This document shows positions 28,272 through 35,277 of a stretch of DNA of 64,000 bases, piece by piece. Below the pieces are notes generated by a model that was given only the letters and a program-made list of their open reading frames with translations, was not told the DNA's origin and searched no databases. The DNA is from an uncultured Clostridia bacterium (GTDB taxonomy: Bacteria; Bacillota; Clostridia; Christensenellales; Borkfalkiaceae): the NCBI GenBank assembly GCA_944367045.1, contig CALVWI010000008.1, positions 21,482-85,481 on the forward strand. The letters are read 5' to 3'. Position numbers and translations under genes: made by a program. The first letter of the stretch is position 1, and each line of letters begins with the position of its first letter.

Positions 28272-29113
28272 TGGCTGAGAATATCGTAGAAAAGAAAAAC
28301 CCTGCGGCGACCGCCGTCGAAGCGGTGGAAAAGCTCGTAAAAGGCGTGGGGAGCGTCATCGGCGTCAACTCCAAGAGCGGCCCGCAGAAACTTCCCAACC
28401 GCACGAAGGCGCTCGTCAGCATCGTCAACCGCGACGACGAGGACGAACTCAAGGAAATTCTGGACGACGTCTCCGTCGCCCTGAGCTTCACCTTTGCAGG
28501 CACGGGCACGGCGCGTTCCGCCGTCCTCGACTACCTCGGCATCGGCAGCGCGGAGAAGTCCGTCATCGTCTCTCTCATTCCCGAGAGCGACGAGGAGACC
28601 GTTATGCGCGAGTTGAGGACGCGGATGTCCCTCTACCTCGTGGGGCGCGGCATTTCCTTCACCGTACCCATGACCGCCGTCTCGGAGATCGTCGCAAACG
28701 GCCTCCAGAGCGCGGCGACTGAAAAGACTAACGACGGGAGTAAGATCATGAAAAACGAACAGCGGCAATATGACCTCATCATCGCGGCAATGGCCGCCAA
28801 CTATGTGGACGACGCGATGGAAGCGGCCCGTTCGGCGGGCGCTGCGGGCGGCACCGTCGTGCGCGGGCGCTCTCTTTCCAACGAGAAGGCCGAGCAGTTC
28901 ATCGGCATCTCGCTCACGCACGAGCAGGAGCTGCTCTTTATCCTGACGGCGCGCGAGCACAAGCTCGACATCATGCAGGCGCTCTCCGAAAAGGTGGGCC
29001 TCAAGACGGAGGCGGGCGGCGTCATCTTCTCGCTTCCCGTCGACAGGACGGCGGGCATCGCCGTCGCAGCCGAGGCCTCCGAGCTGCAGGAGCAGAAAGG
29101 GGAGACCAAGTGA
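28271..29113 (+). CDS. Tandem PII-like (GlnB-type) signalling protein
   Basis: A 280-residue protein with two PII-like ferredoxin-fold domains. The first is about residues 44-150 (TKALVSIVNRDDEDELKEIL to RGISFTVPMTAV), the second about 160-265 (YDLIIAAMAANYVDDAMEAA, GAAGGTVVRGRSL, GGVIFSLPVDR). The second looks more canonical. PII proteins bind nucleotides and metabolites and regulate transporters and enzymes. It overlaps the DUF1538 membrane gene by one base and the S51 peptidase by four, so the three form a tight operon. The duplicated form would trimerise differently from single-domain PII. Confidence 0.82.
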   Translation: MAENIVEKKNPAATAVEAVEKLVKGVGSVIGVNSKSGPQKLPNRTKALVSIVNRDDEDELKEILDDVSVALSFTFAGTGTARSAVLDYLGIGSAEKSVIVSLIPESDEETVMRELRTRMSLYLVGRGISFTVPMTAVSEIVANGLQSAATEKTNDGSKIMKNEQRQYDLIIAAMAANYVDDAMEAARSAGAAGGTVVRGRSLSNEKAEQFIGISLTHEQELLFILTAREHKLDIMQALSEKVGLKTEAGGVIFSLPVDRTAGIAVAAEASELQEQKGETK

Positions 29114-29790
29114 GCCGTCTCATTCTCATCGGCGGCGGCGAACTCAAGAACCGCGAGACGCTCAAGATCGACGAGTACATCGCGCAGGAGGCCAAGAAGG
29201 CAGCGGGGGAGAGAAGGGCATGCGGGCTCTTTCTCCCCACCGCGAGCCACGACTGCATGCCTTACTACAACACCTTCCACAAGGTCTATACGGGCATCTT
29301 CGACATCAAAACGGACGTCGCCCTCACCGTGAACAGAGACATCGACCTCGACAAGATGAAGGGGAAGTTCGAAAAGGCGGACTTTCTCTACGTCGGCGGG
29401 GGAGACACCGTCTACATGATCGAGCAGTGGAAAAATAGCGGCCTCTTGCCCCTCATCGAGGAGTTTTATAGGGCCGGCAAGCTCGTCTGCGGCCTTTCGG
29501 CGGGCGCCATCTGCTGGTTCGAGACGATGTATTCCGATTCCGTCGTTGAGGGTGCGTTCGAGATTTTCCCCGGCCTCGGGTGGGTGAAAGGCAAAATTTC
29601 TCCTCATTACGATGAAAGAATGCTTGACTTTGACGAGATCGTGCTGTATAATAGGTGGTGCGCTTGGGGGTTGGAGAACAATTCGGCCCTCGAAATGCAG
29701 GACGGCGAGCCCGTCAAAAGCATTTCCGCGGGAGGCAGGGTGATGATGCTCGACGCCTCTTCGGGCGACCTTCATAAGACGGTCTTTTGA
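29110..29790 (+). CDS. Peptidase S51 family protein (cyanophycinase/peptidase E-like)
   Basis: A 226-residue protein with the S51 fold: the N terminus LILIGGGELKNRETLKID, the YVGGGDTVYMIEQW strand and the nucleophile elbow GLSAGAICW with Ser130. A His is in ISPHYDERM. S51 enzymes cleave Asp-X dipeptides or cyanophycin-type peptides. GTG 29110 overlaps the previous stop. Being coupled to a PII protein and DUF1538 membrane protein suggests a role in nitrogen handling, but this is inference. Confidence 0.85.
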   Translation: MSRLILIGGGELKNRETLKIDEYIAQEAKKAAGERRACGLFLPTASHDCMPYYNTFHKVYTGIFDIKTDVALTVNRDIDLDKMKGKFEKADFLYVGGGDTVYMIEQWKNSGLLPLIEEFYRAGKLVCGLSAGAICWFETMYSDSVVEGAFEIFPGLGWVKGKISPHYDERMLDFDEIVLYNRWCAWGLENNSALEMQDGEPVKSISAGGRVMMLDASSGDLHKTVF

Positions 29791-29801
29791 TCGTCCCGCA
29801 A

Positions 29802-29884
29802 GCGGACGTGGCGAAATTGGCAGACGCGCAGGTTTCAGGTTCCTGTGGGAGACCATGGGGGTTCAAGTCCCTTCGTCCGCACCA
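29802..29884 (+). tRNA. tRNA-Leu (anticodon CAG)
   Basis: A class II tRNA with 7-base acceptor stem GCGGACG/CGTCCGC, long variable arm, TTCAAGT T-loop and encoded CCA. Anticodon loop TTCAGGT gives CAG. The base pair next to the loop is T-T. Confidence 0.95.
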
Positions 29885-29921
29885 AAAAATCCGAGTGGTT
29901 TTTTAACCCCTCGGATTTTTT
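29885..29921 (+). terminator. Terminator after tRNA-Leu
   Basis: AAAAATCCGAG pairs with CTCGGATTTTT, followed directly by more T. It lies immediately after the tRNA CCA. Confidence 0.85.
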
Positions 29922-29934
29922 CTTGCCGAACGAC

Positions 29935-29962
29935 CGAAGGGACTTGAGGGTGGAGGCGCAAG
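29935..29962 (+). repeat. Direct repeat, copy A (inverted copy of tRNA T-arm)
   Basis: CGAAGGGACTTGAGGG then TGGAGGCGCAAG. Differs from copy B by one substitution and one missing base. The first 13 bases are complementary to the tRNA-Leu T-arm. Confidence 0.75.
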
Positions 29963-30095
29963 CGAGAGCTTGCGGTTTGCGCGCGAATTGCAGGGAAACA
30001 GATAGGTTCGGCGCAACCTGAACAGCCCGGTGGGCTGTTCACCGGGGCGCGCCGCCAAAGGCGCAAGTCCCTGCTGGTTTAACAAACAACTTTTA

Positions 30096-30122
30096 CGAAG
30101 GAACTTGAGGGGGAGGCGCAAG
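30096..30122 (+). repeat. Direct repeat, copy B
   Basis: CGAAGGAACTTGAGGG then GGAGGCGCAAG, 161 bases downstream of copy A. Confidence 0.75.
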
Positions 30123-30241
30123 ATAAAAAGGCGGTTTTCGCCCCTTTGAGGAAGGTTTGCAGCCCCATTGAGACGGGTATTCGTCCCATTCACTTTGTCG
30201 TATAAATATATTTAATACATATCATAACAAGCTATCTTTCA

Positions 30242-30250
30242 TGATATAAT
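30242..30250 (+). promoter_or_regulatory. Extended -10 promoter for DUF975 gene
   Basis: TGATATAAT, an extended -10 element, 43 bases before the start; no clear -35. Confidence 0.5.
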
Positions 30251-30292
30251 ACCGAGTGAGAAACGGCTTTAAGCCGAATATAAGGAGTGAAT

Positions 30293-30952
30293 ATGAAAAG
30301 AGCAAAAGAATTGAGAGAAAGTGCTTGGGAACACAAGCGCGGGCAGTGGGGTCTCTTGGCGGCCATTTGGTTCGTGTACGCCGTCATTGTCGGAGCTATC
30401 GGCAGTCTGTCGGCGACCGCCATCATCCCCGTCATCGGGTCGATCATCGTGTTTGTCTCGACCGTCGCGGTGCTGCTCATCTCGGGGCCGTTCATGCTCG
30501 GCCTCTCGACGGCCTCCCTCGAAGTCTCCGAGGGCAAGCACACCAGTTTCAACAAACTTTTCTCGGGCTTCAAACAGTTCGGGACAGCCTTCCCGCTCAT
30601 GATCCTCATCAGCATCTTTACCTTCCTGTGGTCGCTGCTCCTTGTCATCCCGGGCATCATCAAGACGTATTCCTATTCGATGAGCTGGTTTGTCCTCGCA
30701 GACCGCCCCGACCTCACCGCCAATGAGGCGCGCAAGCGCTCAATGTACCTCATGCAGGGCCGCAAGTGGAGACTGTTCTGCCTCGACTTCTCCTTCATCG
30801 GGTGGTACATTCTGAGCATTCTCACGCTCGGCATCCTCTCCTTCTGGGTGATGCCGTACCACCTGACCGCCCGCGCCGAGTTCTATCAGGAACTTTTAAG
30901 GGAGGAAAAGGGCGCCGCCAACCCCTTGAACGCACCCATCTCTTCCAACTGA
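30293..30952 (+). CDS. DUF975 family membrane protein
   Basis: A 219-residue membrane protein matching DUF975: N-terminal RAKELRESAWEHKRGQW, five or so membrane segments, SGPFMLGLSTASLEVSEGK and the family motif YSYSMSWFVLADRPDLTANEA with LMQGRKWRLFCLDFSFIGW. Function is unknown; members are common in Firmicutes. The ATG follows AAGGAG by 5 bases; a GTG at 30287 overlaps that site and is rejected. A strong terminator follows. Confidence 0.88.
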   Translation: MKRAKELRESAWEHKRGQWGLLAAIWFVYAVIVGAIGSLSATAIIPVIGSIIVFVSTVAVLLISGPFMLGLSTASLEVSEGKHTSFNKLFSGFKQFGTAFPLMILISIFTFLWSLLLVIPGIIKTYSYSMSWFVLADRPDLTANEARKRSMYLMQGRKWRLFCLDFSFIGWYILSILTLGILSFWVMPYHLTARAEFYQELLREEKGAANPLNAPISSN

Positions 30953-30964
30953 ATCGAGCGCTGT

Positions 30965-30992
30965 AGCCCCCTCGCAAGAGGGGGCTTTTTTG
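30965..30992 (+). terminator. Terminator after DUF975 gene
   Basis: AGCCCCCTC, GCAA loop, GAGGGGGCT, then TTTTT: a strong intrinsic terminator. Confidence 0.9.
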
Positions 30993-30996
30993 GGGC

Positions 30997-31025
30997 TTGA
31001 AATCATGCCCGAAAGGTGTTATAAT
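30997..31025 (+). promoter_or_regulatory. Sigma-A promoter for CGGC-domain gene
   Basis: TTGAAA and TATAAT with a 17-base spacer, 32 bases before the start codon. Confidence 0.8.
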
Positions 31026-31057
31026 GGGGATAAGATCGATGAAGGGAGAAAACACAC

Positions 31058-31387
31058 ATGAAAGTCGGCATCATCCGCTTTATGCAGACGGAGGATTACT
31101 GCCCCGGAACGAGCGACTTCCGCGCCATGCGCGAGTACACGGGCGTCTTTGAGGGCGCGGGGGAGATCGAGCTCGTCGGGTTTATCAACTGCGGCGGCTG
31201 CCCTGGGAAGAAAGCCGTCCTCAGGGCACGGGAACTTTTAAAGCGCGGCGCAGACACCATCGTGTTCGCAACCTGCATCGGGAAGGGGACGCCCATCGGC
31301 TATCCCTGCCCGTTCGCCCTCAAGATGAAGGCACTCGTTCGGAAAGAGGTCGGCGAGAACGTCCGATTTTTGGACTACACCCACTAA
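31058..31387 (+). CDS. CGGC domain-containing protein
   Basis: A 109-residue protein of the CGGC family, named after the motif seen here in INCGGCPGKKAVLRARELLKRGADTI. Other cysteines at YCPGT, ATCIGKG and YPCPF suggest metal or Fe-S binding or a thiol-dependent role. Family function is not established. GAAGGGAG precedes the ATG and it has its own promoter and no operon partner. Confidence 0.88.
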   Translation: MKVGIIRFMQTEDYCPGTSDFRAMREYTGVFEGAGEIELVGFINCGGCPGKKAVLRARELLKRGADTIVFATCIGKGTPIGYPCPFALKMKALVRKEVGENVRFLDYTH

Positions 31388-31526
31388 GCAGGCGGCATTT
31401 TTCAGCGCAAAGGAAAGTTCTCCCGCATGGATCTGAGGAATTTATCAAAGCAAATTTAGAGGTTTTCGGAGGGTTTTCGGCGAAAAAATTTTTTCGGGAA
31501 AAAATGTATTTTTCTTGTAAAATCGT

Positions 31527-31555
31527 TTGACTTTCTTTCCGAGATTTGCTATTAT
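31527..31555 (+). promoter_or_regulatory. Promoter of the six-tRNA array
   Basis: TTGACT at 31527 and TATTAT at 31550 with a 17-base spacer, 18 bases before the first tRNA. Confidence 0.8.
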
Positions 31556-31573
31556 AGTCGAGCGTTAAGCGAT

Positions 31574-31647
31574 GCGGGTGTAGTTCAGTGGTAGAATCCC
31601 AGCCTTCCAAGCTGGTCGCGTGGGTTCAATTCCCATCACCCGCTCCA
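31574..31647 (+). tRNA. tRNA-Gly (anticodon TCC)
   Basis: GCGGGTG acceptor stem pairs with CACCCGC; anticodon loop TTCCAAG; encoded CCA. First of six tRNAs in the array. Confidence 0.95.
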
Positions 31648-31695
31648 AGTGCTAATTGCCGAAGAGCGTAAGAAAAGAGATCGCTTGCAGGATAT

Positions 31696-31772
31696 GCGCC
31701 TGTAGCTCAGGTGGATAGAGCAACGGCCTTCTAAGCCGTGTGTCAGGAGTTCGAATCTCTTCAGGCGCACCA
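31696..31772 (+). tRNA. tRNA-Arg (anticodon TCT)
   Basis: GCGCCTG acceptor stem, anticodon stem ACGGC/GCCGT with loop CTTCTAA, encoded CCA. Reads AGA. Confidence 0.95.
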
Positions 31773-31780
31773 AATTATAT

Positions 31781-31858
31781 GGCGGGTGTAGCTCAGTTGG
31801 TTAGAGCGCCAGATTGTGGCCCTGGAGGTCGTGAGTTCGATTCTCGTCGCCCGCCCCA
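31781..31858 (+). tRNA. tRNA-His (anticodon GTG)
   Basis: Acceptor stem GCGGGTG preceded by an encoded G(-1) opposite C73, characteristic of tRNA-His; loop TTGTGGC; encoded CCA. Confidence 0.95.
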
Positions 31859-31864
31859 CTTTAA

Positions 31865-31941
31865 TGGGGTGTAGCCAAGAGGTTAAGGCACCGGATTTTG
31901 ATTCCGGCATTACGTTGGTTCAAATCCAGCCACCCCAGCCA
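31865..31941 (+). tRNA. tRNA-Gln (anticodon TTG)
   Basis: TGGGGTG acceptor stem pairs with CACCCCA; anticodon stem CCGGA/TCCGG with loop TTTTGAT; encoded CCA. Confidence 0.95.
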
Positions 31942-31944
31942 CCC

Positions 31945-32020
31945 GGCCCATTAGCTCAGTTGGCAGAGCACTTGACTTTTAATCAAGGTGTCCCGAGTTC
32001 GAATCTCGGATGGACCACCA
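31945..32020 (+). tRNA. tRNA-Lys (anticodon TTT)
   Basis: Anticodon stem CTTGA/TCAAG with loop CTTTTAA; encoded CCA. Acceptor GGCCCAT against ATGGACC leaves a C3-A70 mismatch. Confidence 0.93.
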
Positions 32021-32028
32021 ATTTATAT

Positions 32029-32104
32029 GCACTTTTAGCTCAGTTGGTAGAGCAATTGACTCTTAATCAATGGGCCCAGGGTTCGAGTCCCTGAAAGTGC
32101 ACCA
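32029..32104 (+). tRNA. tRNA-Lys (anticodon CTT)
   Basis: GCACTTT acceptor stem pairs with AAAGTGC; anticodon loop CTCTTAA gives CTT; encoded CCA. Last of the array. Confidence 0.95.
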
Positions 32105-32106
32105 GG

Positions 32107-32138
32107 AAAAATGACCTCCCTTTCGAGGTCATTTTTTT
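32107..32138 (+). terminator. Terminator of the tRNA array
   Basis: AAAATGACCTC pairs with GAGGTCATTTT followed by further T, directly after the last tRNA. Confidence 0.9.
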
Positions 32139-32139
32139 C

Positions 32140-32480
32140 TCCTTATTTTGGGGAGCACACGAGCTTCTTCGCCGAAAATCGCCTAAATTCGGCAAAGTTC
32201 CGAAGGGGGATTTTAAAGGCCGCCGACACCCTTTGTTTTAGACGGACCGCTCCGTTTTCGCTCTGTTCGGCGCTGAGCCCTGTTTGGCGCATCTTGCCGG
32301 CATCGTGTTCGGTTTGTGAATATTCTTTCATTTATTGGCCGTATTGTCAGTTCTTGTCGAACAAACACGAATGATCGCACCCTCTTTTTCGGCACTTGTT
32401 CGCAAATCGTGTGAATGCCGTTCATTTTAACTGCACCTCAAATAGTATTTCGTGGAAAAGAGAAGTTTTTGCCCCTCTTG
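32140..32480. other. Intergenic stretch without a recognised gene
   Basis: About 340 bases between the tRNA terminator and the HAD promoter. Short open frames on both strands lack ribosome-binding sites and family signatures. TTCGCCGAAAA near 32169 is an inverted match to sequence just left of the tRNA array (about 31479-31489). Confidence 0.5.
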
Positions 32481-32489
32481 TGGTATAAT
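32481..32489 (+). promoter_or_regulatory. Extended -10 promoter for HAD hydrolase gene
   Basis: TGGTATAAT, an extended -10 element, 72 bases before the start; no good -35. Confidence 0.5.
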
Positions 32490-32561
32490 GAAACAGGAGC
32501 GGTTTAAGCTCCGTCATTGAAATCTGAAAATCTCATCTGAGTGTCCGACCACAAGGAAATC

Positions 32562-33389
32562 ATGAAGACTTTATATGTGACCGATCTCGACGGTACGCTG
32601 CTCACGCACGAGGAGCGCATCTCCGAGTACAGCCTCGAAAAACTCAATTCCCTCGTCGATCGCGGCCTTTTGTTTACCTATGCCACAGCCCGTTCTGCGG
32701 CAAGCGCCGACCGCGCGACCCGAGGTCTCAAACGAAACATTCCCGCCGTTCTCTATAACGGCGCGCTTATCTATGACGATGAACTCAATAAACCCCTGTA
32801 TGCCTCGTACTTCGACGACGAGGGCAAGCGTTACGTTCTGCACGTGCTGCGCTCCTTCGGGATCTGTCCCTTCATCTACGGGGCGACGCGGGAGAGGGAG
32901 CACATCAAGTGGATCCCCGAGCGTGCCTCCGAGGGCATGAAGCGCTATCTCTCGCGAAGAGAAGGGGACACACGCCTCGTGCCCGTCCAAAACGACGATG
33001 AACTTTTAGACGGCTACGTCTTTTACTTCAAATGTATCGGCCCTGGCGACCAGATCGGCGAGGCATGGAACGTTTTAAAATACGACCCCCGCTTCGTGTG
33101 CATCTACCATCAGGAGATGTATCAGAACGACTTCTGGATGGAGATCTCGACGAAGGGTGCCAACAAGGCGAAGGGCGTGCTGTTCCTCAAAGATTATTTG
33201 AAGTGCGACAAGGTCGTCTGCTTCGGCGATACCTCCAACGACTCCGATATGTTCGACGTTTGCGACGAGAAGTACGCCGTCAAGAACGCCGACGAATGGC
33301 TCAAGGAGAAGGCGACGGGCGTCATCGGCTACTGCGAAGAGGACGGCGTCGCGAAATGGCTTGAAGAGCATTTCCACCCCGACGAATAA
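32562..33389 (+). CDS. Cof-type HAD-superfamily hydrolase
   Basis: A 275-residue HAD phosphatase of the Cof/IIB type. The nucleophile motif is VTDLDGTLL near the N terminus; FTYATARSAASA is motif II; KGVLFLKDYLKCDKVVCFGD with TSNDSDMFDVCDEKYAVKNA forms motifs III and IV. These enzymes dephosphorylate sugar phosphates, flavin or pyridoxal compounds in the cytoplasm; the substrate here is unknown. The ATG at 32562 follows AAGGA; a GTG at 32541 would add 7 residues. It converges with the next gene with no gap. Confidence 0.92.
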   Translation: MKTLYVTDLDGTLLTHEERISEYSLEKLNSLVDRGLLFTYATARSAASADRATRGLKRNIPAVLYNGALIYDDELNKPLYASYFDDEGKRYVLHVLRSFGICPFIYGATREREHIKWIPERASEGMKRYLSRREGDTRLVPVQNDDELLDGYVFYFKCIGPGDQIGEAWNVLKYDPRFVCIYHQEMYQNDFWMEISTKGANKAKGVLFLKDYLKCDKVVCFGDTSNDSDMFDVCDEKYAVKNADEWLKEKATGVIGYCEEDGVAKWLEEHFHPDE

Positions 33390-33692
33390 TTATATAAGCC
33401 CCGTGATGCCGCGGTATCCCAAATAGAAGCAGTATCCGTTGAGGACGGCGATCAGGGGGAGCGCGATCATGAGGAGCGCGTTCCCGAGGCGGAATTTAAG
33501 GACGAGCATGGTGACAAACACCGCCGCCGCGCCGCCCAAGACGGCCGCAAGCAGGAGGCGCACGTCCTCGCGCCGAAGGCTGTCTCCCTCCTCGCCCGTG
33601 TCGGCTTCCGACTTGACGAGGCGGAAGGCATAGAAGTTCACCGCCAAGATATAGACGGTGAGAAGCACATAGAAAAGAAGGGTCCCGCGCAT
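33390..33692 (-). CDS. Small membrane protein, DUF1294-like
   Basis: A 100-residue protein with three hydrophobic segments. LLLAAVLGGAAAVFVTMLVL followed by a Lys/Arg pair and GNALLMIALPLIAVLNGYCF resembles the DUF1294 pattern, but the match is by eye. The start is taken at ATG 33692; a TTG at 33740 would add 16 residues, and neither has a clear ribosome-binding site. It is divergent from the purH-like gene and converges on the HAD gene. Confidence 0.6.
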   Translation of the reverse strand: MRGTLLFYVLLTVYILAVNFYAFRLVKSEADTGEEGDSLRREDVRLLLAAVLGGAAAVFVTMLVLKFRLGNALLMIALPLIAVLNGYCFYLGYRGITGLI

Positions 33693-33742
33693 ATTGCAAG
33701 CAGTATGCGCAGGAAATAAAAGATTTTTACAGGATGGCAATC

Positions 33743-35269
33743 ATGAACAGTAAGAAGAGAGCATATGTGAGTGTCTACAACAAGGACCGCATCGTCGAGT
33801 TCTGCCAGTATCTCATCGAGTACGGGTACGAGATCGTCGCCACGGAGGGGACGTGCAAGGTATTGACCGAGGCGGGCGTCAAGGCCATCTCCGCCCATGA
33901 GCTGACGGGCTATCCCGAACCTCTCGGCGGCAAGGTGCGCGCGCTGCACCCCTCCATCTATACGGGCATCATCGCCAACGAACTCACCGAGGAACAGCTT
34001 TCCGAGCTGGACGACAAGGACGTCTATCCCATCGAGCTCGTCGTCGTCAACTGCTATCCCTTCGTCGAGGACATGGAGGCGGGCGTCGACTTTAAGGAGG
34101 CGGCTTCGCACATCGACAGCAACGGCGTCGCGCTTCTGAACGCCGCGGCGAAGAACTACCTCCACACGGTGGTCGTATGCGATCCCGACGACTATGAGCG
34201 CGTCCTGTGCGACCTCGCGGCGGGCGCCATCTCCGAGGACGAGCGCCGCTACTTCATGTATAAGGCGTTCTCCTACACGGCGAGCTACGACGCCCTCGTC
34301 GCGCAGTACCTCTCCCTCGAGGTCTCCATTCCCTTCCCCAAGATGTTCACGGTGACCTACGAGAAGACGCACGACATGCGCTACGGCGAAAACCCGCACC
34401 AGCGCGCCGCTGTCTATCACGAGCCCTTCTTAAAGGAGGGTTCGCTCGCCCGCGCCCGTCAGCTTGCAGGCGGCCAGACGACATACAACAACATCAACGA
34501 CGCAAACACCGCTCTTGAGCTCGTCAAAGAGTTCGACACGCCCGCGGCGGTCTCGGTCAAGCACTGTGCCGTCAGCTCCGTCGGCACGGGCGAGAACGCG
34601 TTTGAGGCCTTCACAAAGGCATATGAGACGGACGAGCACCGCATGAAGGGGTGCATCCTTGCCATCAACGGCATCGTGGACGCCCGCCTTGCGGAAAAAC
34701 TGCGCGGCGTGGAGTGCGAGCTCGTCGTCGCCGTCGGCTTCACCCCCGAGGCGATGGACTTCCTGCGCTTCCGCAAGGAGCTCATCCTCTTCGAGATGCC
34801 CGATATCCGCTCCAAGGTGCAGTTCTCCACCTTCGACATGAAGAAGGTCTACGGCGGTCTTCTCGTGCAGTCCTACGATACCGAGCTCTACCGCAATATC
34901 GAGTGCGTGAGCGACAGAAAGCCCACCGAGGACGAGAAGGCGGCGCTCCTGTTCAACTACCGCGTCGTTAAGCACGCGCGTTCGAGCGCCATCGTCATCG
35001 GCGAAAAGGATGTGACGCGCGGCATCGGAACGGGGCAGACCCTGCGCGAGCGGGCGGTCGATCTCGCTATCTCTCTGGCAGGTCCCTGTGAGGGCTGCGT
35101 GATGGCCTCCGAAGCGGCGCTCGTCTCGGCGGAGTGCGTCGAACATGCGGCGGATGCCGGCATCACGGCCATCATCCAGTCGGGCAACCCCACGGACGAA
35201 GTCGTCGCCGCCTGCAACGAACGCGGCATCGCGCTCGTCGTCACCGATATGCGTCACTTCAAGAACTGA
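33743..35269 (+). CDS. PurH-like protein (divergent AICAR transformylase/IMP cyclohydrolase)
   Basis: A 508-residue protein with the two-domain PurH layout: an MGS-like cyclohydrolase domain (KRAYVSVYNKDRIVEFCQYL, GGKVRALHPSIYTGII, VNCYPF) and an AICAR-transformylase domain (YGENPHQRAAVYH, VKHCAVSSVGTG, RGIGTGQTLRERAV). PurH makes IMP in the last two purine steps. Here the usual SNAIV reads SSAIV, the GAGQMSRVDS block reads GTGQTLRERA and the DAFFPF block reads EAALVS, so transformylase activity is doubtful. No other pur gene is nearby. The ATG at 33743 lies 8 bases after AGGA; an ATG at 33734 overlaps that site. Confidence 0.82.
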   Translation: MNSKKRAYVSVYNKDRIVEFCQYLIEYGYEIVATEGTCKVLTEAGVKAISAHELTGYPEPLGGKVRALHPSIYTGIIANELTEEQLSELDDKDVYPIELVVVNCYPFVEDMEAGVDFKEAASHIDSNGVALLNAAAKNYLHTVVVCDPDDYERVLCDLAAGAISEDERRYFMYKAFSYTASYDALVAQYLSLEVSIPFPKMFTVTYEKTHDMRYGENPHQRAAVYHEPFLKEGSLARARQLAGGQTTYNNINDANTALELVKEFDTPAAVSVKHCAVSSVGTGENAFEAFTKAYETDEHRMKGCILAINGIVDARLAEKLRGVECELVVAVGFTPEAMDFLRFRKELILFEMPDIRSKVQFSTFDMKKVYGGLLVQSYDTELYRNIECVSDRKPTEDEKAALLFNYRVVKHARSSAIVIGEKDVTRGIGTGQTLRERAVDLAISLAGPCEGCVMASEAALVSAECVEHAADAGITAIIQSGNPTDEVVAACNERGIALVVTDMRHFKN

Positions 35270-35277
35270 GGCAAACC

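Larger units (their letters stand above)
29935..30210. other. Structured, repeat-bearing intergenic region after tRNA-Leu
   Basis: No convincing gene lies between the tRNA terminator and the DUF975 promoter. The stretch holds two near-identical direct repeats (29935-29962 and 30096-30122), the first beginning with CGAAGGGACTTGA, the exact reverse complement of tRNA-Leu bases 29863-29875. Perfect hairpins follow: CGCAAGC with GAGA loop (29957-29974), AGGTT/AACCT (30004-30019) and GAACAGCCC/GGGCTGTTC (30020-30040). It could be a structured RNA or a mobile-element remnant. Confidence 0.55.

Noticed and set aside
29935-30122. CRISPR-like array after tRNA-Leu
   Set aside because: Only two repeat copies 161 bases apart, no regular spacers and no cas genes.
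31816-32094. Open frame of 92 codons over tRNA-His, Gln and Lys genes
   Set aside because: It is a translation of tRNA sequence; the tRNAs are certain.
32111-32374. Open frame of 87 codons after the tRNA array
   Set aside because: Begins inside the tRNA terminator, has no ribosome-binding site and no domain.
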